This document shows, piece by piece, positions 57,119-64,000 of a stretch of 64,000 nt of DNA. The position numbers were made by a program, and so were the translations under genes. The stretch comes from Saposhnikovia divaricata (taxonomy: Eukaryota > Streptophyta > Magnoliopsida > Apiales > Apiaceae). The DNA lies in assembly GCA_036435485.1 (NCBI GenBank), contig CM071596.1:62235001-62299000 (forward strand), written 5' to 3'. The notes beneath the pieces were generated by a model. The model saw nothing but the letters and a program-made list of their open reading frames with translations. It was not told the origin of the DNA and ran no database searches. How positions within the stretch are numbered: the first letter of the stretch is position 1; each line of letters begins with the position of its first letter.

Positions 57119-60100
57119 TGAAAGGATATCTTCGATATATTATTTATTTTGGTATTTGTACAATTTAACATAAAATTTAATTGCACTTAGATATCCTCTC
57201 CACTAGGTCATTAATTTAATTGATTCTGTCAAAAGTCAATTCTATCAAAATCTATTTTTAATTATAGGAGATATTCCATTATTGCGAAAAATCAAATTAT
57301 ATTTTTATGGAATATATCTCTACACCAAGGCAATAAGATCGAAAAAGAAATATTGAGATTTGATATTTTTTAGATCTTCATTGTAAAAATTCATAAGGCG
57401 ACAGGCTCGAACAAAGAATATTTGAGGATTAATATTCTTTAGAGAACTCGTGCTATATTTAAAATGATTAGTTTTATTCGAAAATATTCCGCCTTTGCAC
57501 TCAAAATATTTTTATCCTCAAGAATATTAATATTCAGTGGTAGAATATTAATACTCATTTTTATCTCGTGCTAGAAATATTTAAAGTAATTTTTCTCCCG
57601 CTTCTTCAATTTATTCTATTTTCGGAGAAAATTATTTTAAATACTCAAAATTATTTCCTACACTCTCAATATATTTTATATATTAGGAAATATATTCTAA
57701 GTATTTATTCTAGTCAAAACATTGGTCAAAAGATGCATCTATCTCATAGAAAGACCAATCGTATTTTATTCGGAACAGAAACCTTATTTATTCGTATTAA
57801 ATCCAAATAAAATACTTCCACTTGCTAGAATAACTTGAAACTTGAAATGAGTCACTTAAATGTTATTTTATATGCATGGTAAAGGTTTCGTAATTTTCTG
57901 AGAATTTTGGTCCGGGCACGAAAATCGAGGCAGTGGGTCCACAATTGACCACGTTTGACTAATTCAACGTTGACCATTTTTGACCAAAACTTCCAGAATT
58001 TCATTTTATGATATTCCTAAATGCTCCATAATTTTAGAATAATTTATTGGGAATTTTCGTATTAATCGGGTATTTAATTAACGAAATATGTTACGTATTT
58101 ATTCGTTAATTGATACGAGACCGATACAATTAATTAGAGCTCAAAACACAGCTGGGATATTTGTGTAGAATACCACTCCCACTTGCAAAGAAACACAAAA
58201 CCACCCCCAACAAACACAAAACCACTTTCCACCTCATCAATCCAAGTGCTTTCAATCCTAACCACTCCTTTTTCCTTCAATCCTCACCCTTCCTTCCACC
58301 CAACTCCTCCTATAAATAAACCCCCTCCCCTACCATTTTCTTCAAGCTAAGGAGCCAATTAAGTGCTGGGAATTTAGAAGTGGAAGCTCTCTCAATATAT
58401 CCAAACACTCTTTACACCCACTTCATCTCAAAAACCTTCTATTTCTTATATATACTTACATATATACAAGGTTTTTGTTCCAATAAGCTTAGTTCCTTCA
58501 ACCAAGCTCTCTCCCACCAAGAAAGATCCTCTACCACTACTATCCGGGCCCCCGAAGGGCTGCCCAAGTTCGTCCAACACGCCAAAATCCGGCCGAACCT
58601 CCGTCGAACTTTTTCCGGCGATATCCAAAAGTGGTAATTTTTAGATTCATATTTTGAGTCTTAACCGACCATATTTTATATACATATAAGAGCTCTATAC
58701 CTTCATCTTATTCTCTTTAGTGAGCTCTTATATCGGATCTCGAACCGAGACCATAAAAATCCGTACAAGGATTAAATTTCGAACAAAACGATTCGAAATA
58801 TTACAACACCTCAAAAAGAAGTTATATTTGACAACGGTCAAATAATTATATCGAGCTTGATTTAATTCCCTTCTATCACCTTAGTGTTCCGAGGGAAAAG
58901 AATCTAAAAGCCTTAATTAAATCTTTAACGCACTAACTTTGGCCATTAATATTTATTATTGTGATATATATAATTGTGCTAAAGCGTGATTTGTTTCCCT
59001 TCTATCACCTCTAGTGTTCCGGGGGAAATAAGTTGTTAAGCTTCTATTTATATATTTTGCGCACTCTTTTCTTCTAGTCCTCACACTTGTGAGTGATACT
59101 ACTTTAAACGCATAATAGCGTGGCGAAAGCCGTTTATATATTTTTCGCACTTTTTATTCTCGTCCTCACACTTGTGAGTGATTTCTACTTTCCGAACTTT
59201 TTATTCTCGTCCTCACACTTGTGAGTGATTTTACATTCCGCACTATTTTAACGCATAATAGCGGCCCTCGTTTTATCCTATAGATAAGCCGAGTTACTTT
59301 TACGTACGTGTGCGTTTATTTTTGTGTTGTGTTTAATTGGCCAAATAATATTAAAGTGCAAATTGTTAAAGTAATATTGTAACACTCTCGTTTAAATATA
59401 AATACTAATATTCTATAACAAGACTATATCGAACGAGAAGTTGTTTATCAAAGATCCTTTAGCTATAAAGCTCATCAAGGACTTGATTTATACAATACTT
59501 CGAAAATAGACGTATTTTCAACAAAGAAGTAATTGTAAGTATACTTCGATCTTTATAAAAGACGAGCCAAAGTATACGATTATAAAACCTTATAAGCCTA
59601 CGAGCTTAAAGGAAATAATCAAGATTTACAAACTCCGAGATATATTTAAATCTCACTATACGGAGTATTGTATTATAAAGTCATAAGCAAATAAAGCTTA
59701 TTGAACTTACTTTAATTAATATTCGGGTAAGAATATTATAGTCACCTTAGGACATATTAAGTCCAAACCTCTCTTTATATTAGGGTTTGTTTCGTAGATA
59801 TTGTTTTCTAAGTTTTGCAGTGAGGTGAAGTTGAAGTGAGGTGATTCTCGTTCTAAGACCCAAGTCCTAGGCATTAACGGGGAGTTAGTGGCCTTTGTAC
59901 CGTGAAGAAGAGGAGATACCCAAGACCTTGCATCTAAGATCCAAGACCGGCAAAAGCGAGGAATTCAAAGACTACACCAAGGGTTCTACATCAACTTTGA
60001 AGAAGTAGCGGGGAGTTGCTGTCTAAGATAAGTTGTGTAGGTTTTTCACAACGACTTTGAGGGTGTAACGGGGAGTTACAACCCAAGACGAGTCTTGTGA

Positions 60101-60476
60101 GTTTTTATATTTATTGTGAGGTAGTGTCTCGGAGATACGTACCAAGACCAATATTTATAGGGTTGTAAAGGCTTCTCCGCCTACTAAAAGAGCGAGTTAT
60201 TTTTAAGGGAAAATCTCGAGTCCGGAGAGGAGCTCGGGGACTGGAGTAGGGGTGAGCGAATCCATTAGGGGTTGCGCCATCGCGAACCAGGATAAAATCT
60301 CCTGTGTGGTATTTTCCTTCCTTGTCTTTTATTTCTGCACTTATAAACTGCATAACGACTCGGTAAAGTTTTAAAAAGGGAAAATTATTTTAAAACGCCA
60401 TAATAATTTTTAAATTGGTAATTAAGCCATTCAACCCCCCTTCTAGCTTAATATAGCCCTCTTACGGGACCTATCA
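57119..60476 (+). repeat. Sirevirus 3' LTR
   Basis: Collinear with 41824-45197, slightly shorter through small deletions (for example near 57230 and 58600). TATA box at about 58310-58319. Followed directly by PBS and a gag start in place of flanking DNA. Confidence 0.95.
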
Positions 60477-60768
60477 ATTGGTATCAGAGCGGTACTTTAT
60501 AACGTGTTTGTTGAGTGATTTGCAGATTTACAGGCACAACAAAAAGTGATCATACATGGCGTATCTAAATACCATTGGTTGCGGTGAAGGCCTATCTAGC
60601 TCTCGCCCTCCTCTATTTGATGGCACCAACTTTGCAACATGGAAAACGAGGTTTCGCATCTATGCTAGATCTCAAGGAGTCAAAGTTTGGATGGCCATAG
60701 AAGACGGAGTTGTTATTCCTACTGAAACAATCGACGGTGTCATTGTTGAAAAGAAGGTTAGTGAATAC
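60477..60768 (+). pseudogene. Truncated second internal region (PBS plus gag start) after the 3' LTR
   Basis: It repeats the sequence after the 5' LTR (PBS, leader, ATG at 60556) and reads 71 codons MAYLNTIGCGEG...EKKVSEY without the frameshift present at 45330. The match to the first internal region stops at 60768; after gtgaatac the sequence is unrelated. It is a second element copy cut off about 290 bp in. Confidence 0.92.
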
Positions 60769-63700
60769 GTCCAAAAAGCGGTTTGGTTTTCAGAAACTTA
60801 CACAAGTCATGCTTGTAAATAAACCTGACCATCCTAAGTTGTAAACCTATCCAACTTAGTCTACTCACCTGTGGTAATGCTACCGAGTTCGGCCTCGTCA
60901 CCTGCCTCGTAAATAGTCTCCTAAATTGCTGACCGGTTAGCACGCTTTTACGGAGGGTCTGCCTTGTTCTTGCCATGCTTATCTATTGTTGTGTGGTATA
61001 TATATAAAAGAAAAGCAAGAGTGAGCAATACAGCTCAGCCATATAATAATAGTTTTCAAAGTACTTTTGTTATCTTAAACCATATGACATATCTTATACT
61101 AGTGTTGTACCGTCATTAAACATCTTTCATTTCTTATCCAGAAATATAATAGGGGATATCTGTGATACTTCGAATAGTTCATCACTCTGTCAACACTATC
61201 GATAATTGAGCACCTAGGCTTTCATTACAATGTTGCAGTATAATTCCAATTGTAAGAATGGGATTGCTGGAGCCTCTTCCACGATATCTGGTGATCAGCC
61301 AATGTATCGTGCCTCTGCTTTTCTACTAGTAGAAGGACGACGTTCCCTTATCGGGTGCACCTTGACCGCATATGGGCCTTAATATTTGGACTACGCCCGA
61401 GACCCTCTTCCTCCAATCCCCTAAAGAATCATATCCATCATTGGAACAGAATTTAATCCAGTTCCCCAAGCACAAAGCTTGTTGACAGGTTTGGTAACAG
61501 TTCTATATCAAGCACATAGCTTGTTGATAGGCCTGATAACATTTACTTAGCTTTACTTCCACCAATAATCGAGGGAGTAACTTTGACATGCGGGTTGAAC
61601 TTAGTCGACAGATTTCATTTACTTAGGAAGCTCATTACAAAACATAACCTGGGAGTTGGTCGGAGTTTTTGAGTACTTAATCAAACCTGAGCCCCTCCTT
61701 ACTAGGTAGGGTGTATTCTTATTTGTCTTATAGATAGCGAAGGGAGAAAACATTAATACTAGCTCCCAAAACCTTGGGTTCCCGAGTTTTGATAAGTTCG
61801 TGAGTGATAGCGACACATTTCGATGAGTGAGACCATTAGTAATTAATAAATGGGAACCCGTACTATTTTTAAATAATTTTTCCGACGATCAGAAATATAT
61901 AAAATAATTTTTTTAAAGACTTAAATAACTTTTAGATAAATAATATGATTTTTAAATCATCGTGGAGTATTTAATAAATATTCATATAATATTTATTAAA
62001 TAGATAATCCGTTTGGGATAATTAATAATTATTTAAATAATATCATCAAAGGGATTTTTAATCCGAAGATATCCAATTTATATTTATTGGAATATTTTTA
62101 AATCGATTGTACATCATATATCATCTCCGGTAACTTCCGGGTTTTTATGTCCATATCCGGACGAAATATCTCAGACTCCCTTACTTAAGAAAAGGGTATT
62201 ATTGTACCCTACTTGAGGATCTTAACACATCATCGTATGCATGTATAAGTATTATGAATACGTACTTACTTAACAGGTTTATATATCTTCGTAAATAAAC
62301 CATACATCTTAAGCTGATTCGAAAAATACTTTTAAGGAGTTCATAACAGTTATATCACAACAACAGTTTATAAAGTACTTGAAGTTCAAGTTTCGAAAAC
62401 TTGCCTGATCGTGTCGGAATAATCTGGGCTCTGGTTTTAATGTGATGATCTATAACAACCAATGAGGATTGGTTAGTTCGTTAAACGATCCCGTCGAATC
62501 GACTATTCACATAAAGACACAACTTCGTAATGATACATCCTTACTACACATTTGGCTTATTATAAGTCCATGATATCCTTTAACCACTTTCGATAATTAT
62601 TGGTTTCGTAACGACTTTCTCTAGGGGTCATTTTCAACGAAGCTAAAGTTCGTCTCGTATCGTCCCCCAAAAGGGTTTTTCACTTGCGCAACTTTGATTC
62701 GAAAAATTCTATAAATCGAAAAATAAACTTTTTCATGAAATTCTTTTTCTCACTTCTTCTTAACTTTCCAAAAGATTTTTCTTCCAAATTTCATAATTAA
62801 GAACATCTTTTTGATAGCTCAATTGTTGCTCTAAACATAGCTTCTTTCTGCAGTGGTTTCTCATGCGCATTCTTGATTTAAACATTTCTATAAAATCGAA
62901 AATTTCGTATTTGTATTCCAAATTTTTATGGATCTTAACCACTGACCAGGTTACTCCTCATAAAATTTTCATAATCAAAAACCATTTTTTAAGGGCTCGT
63001 TTGGCTTTGTAAAGTCAGTCCATTTTAATGATTCGTCCGTTTTAACCGATTTCACTAAAACGAGCATATCTCTTAAACCGTAAATCGTAATCACATGATC
63101 TTGGTGTCAAAACAAACTACAAAACAAGTCCTATTGGTTTATGGCCAAAAACTTGCCAAGAAAACATTTGTTCAATTCGGCATTAATTGTTCAAAAGACC
63201 TAATGAAAATTCGACATTATAACGGCTATAAACCGAACATTTCCAAATTTCATGAACTCCATCTAGCCACTTAATGCAACCAAACAACATCAAAATCATA
63301 TAACCATCATCAAAGGTCTCTAAGACCAGTGGTAACATCCATTATCACCATCCAATATTTACACATCATTAAAGAGTTTATAACTTTAAAAACCACTTAA
63401 ACATGTCCAATCTTACATCCAACTTCCATATTAACTTAAAAACATAGAAACTTAATATGGGTGTGAGAATTTATACCTTCCTTGGAGTCTTAACAACCTT
63501 GTCCAAGCTTAATATACCTCAAGAACACCTTATATAGCCTTAACAAACTTTAACCTTCAAGATCCAAACAAGAGTTCATCTTGAGTTTACTATTCATCAT
63601 GAACTTTGCCTAATTCTTTCACCATGCTAAACACAAAATTAAATCATGGGATTTTGAAAATACCTTAGTTATATTGTGTAGGGGATGTGGTAAAATTTTC

Positions 63701-64000
63701 ATGAATTAAGAGGGAGTGGAGGTTGGGTTTTGATTTTTCTTTTCTTCCTTGCTCTTGTTGGTGCCGAATGGAAAGAAAAGGGGGGAGAGTTTTTTTTTTT
63801 TTTTTGCCTTGGCTAGCTTTTATAGTTGAATGGTATAAAGTTATAACATGTATCTCATCCTATATTTGCTGCATTCTTTTGTCAAAGAAGAGCCATACCT
63901 TGCGTCCACATTCAACCCATAAAGCTACTTTATGCCATTTTTGGTGGAACTTGCTTCCAAAGTGAATAGTCTCTAGTTTGGTTGGTTTAGTTGGCTTGTA
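60769..64000 (-). other. Non-coding repeat-like DNA, possibly a minus-strand LTR
   Basis: No gag/pol domain is present. On the minus strand a TATA box (CTATAAAAGC, 63817-63826) is followed by a CT-rich leader and long AT-rich sequence, the layout of a long LTR in antisense orientation. Two near-copies of a 42-bp motif (aagcacaaagcttgttgaca / aagcacatagcttgttgata) occur at 61469-61530. The right edge is outside the window. Lineage is not assigned. Confidence 0.4.
63817..63826 (-). promoter_or_regulatory. Candidate TATA box, minus strand
   Basis: Minus-strand CTATAAAAGC followed by gccaaggc, an A tract and a pyrimidine-rich segment. It could belong to an LTR or to a gene extending left; no ORF of note follows. 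Confidence 0.35.

Larger units (their letters stand above)
41824..60476 (+). mobile_element. Sirevirus-like Ty1/copia element, LTR to LTR
   Basis: LTRs of about 3.37 kb lie at 41824-45197 and 57119-60476, both starting TGAAAGGATATC and ending GGGACCTATCA. The PBS ATTGGTATCAGAGC follows each LTR. The interior order is gag (UBN2 type with zinc knuckle), pol (protease-integrase-RT-RNase H, the copia order), a long spacer, an extra ORF in the env position, and iterated polypurine tracts. Long LTRs, an extra ORF and multiple PPTs are Sirevirus (SIRE/Maximus) traits. No TSD can be scored because the right LTR is followed by a further internal segment. By eye the LTRs diverge by roughly 1-2%, with several indels. 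Confidence 0.93.

Overview
This window is a repeat-dense stretch of a nuclear plant genome, most likely a eudicot. It has AT-rich intergenic DNA, GT-AG introns and plant-specific transposon lineages. The order or family cannot be fixed from the sequence alone. I see one host gene; almost everything else is nested mobile elements and their debris. No tRNA, rRNA or CRISPR feature was found.

Left end (1-5.9 kb): the 5' part of a minus-strand gene for a DUF630/DUF632 protein (the plant NRG2 / APSR1-like family). It has an N-terminal myristoylation-type start, a Gly-His-Ile/Asp-rich repeat, and three coding exons whose phases agree. The gene runs off the left edge.

5.9-13.7 kb: an hAT-type non-autonomous element rich in CGGTTCGG with a perfect 8-bp target duplication. 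It was split by a 4.15-kb unit that looks like a long solo LTR. After it come an AT microsatellite, a fold-back MITE and a short Helitron.

13.7-17.4 kb: a 3.75-kb non-autonomous LTR element on the minus strand (409-bp LTRs, perfect TSD). It has no gag or pol. Its interior is two tandem-repeat fields, 30/41-bp and 18/36-bp, sharing a TTCGGCC core.

17.4-30.7 kb: degraded intergenic DNA holding a 360-bp tandem duplication, a patch of perfect palindromes, an RNase H-like fragment, a 2.4-kb Helitron with a second CGGTTCGG hAT element inside it, a MULE with near-identical 125-bp TIRs but a broken transposase, and another fold-back MITE.

30.7-41.7 kb: a complete 10.9-kb Ty3/gypsy Tat-lineage element on the minus strand. 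It has 497-bp LTRs differing at 2 positions and a perfect TSD. It carries gag-protease-RT-RNase H, a second RNase H, and integrase. On the opposite strand it carries a three-exon putative gypsy-type transposon ORF with its own TATA box. Pol has a frameshift and a stop, and the antisense ORF has a stop.

41.8-60.8 kb: a Sirevirus-like Ty1/copia element on the plus strand. It has about 3.36-kb LTRs, a degraded gag, an intact 1015-codon pol reading frame, an additional 397-aa (env-position) ORF preceded by a host-promoter-like tract, and eight polypurine tracts, some following hairpins, before the 3' LTR. The second LTR runs directly into another truncated copy of the gag start, giving LTR-internal-LTR-partial internal.

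60.8-64 kb: non-coding repeat-like DNA, possibly a minus-strand LTR.

The elements relate in two ways. The small 13.7-kb element and the Tat element share the same primer-binding site and orientation, which suggests common priming or mobilisation. The insertions are also ordered by nesting: hAT before solo LTR, Helitron with an hAT inside, and Tat inside a pre-existing short tandem repeat.
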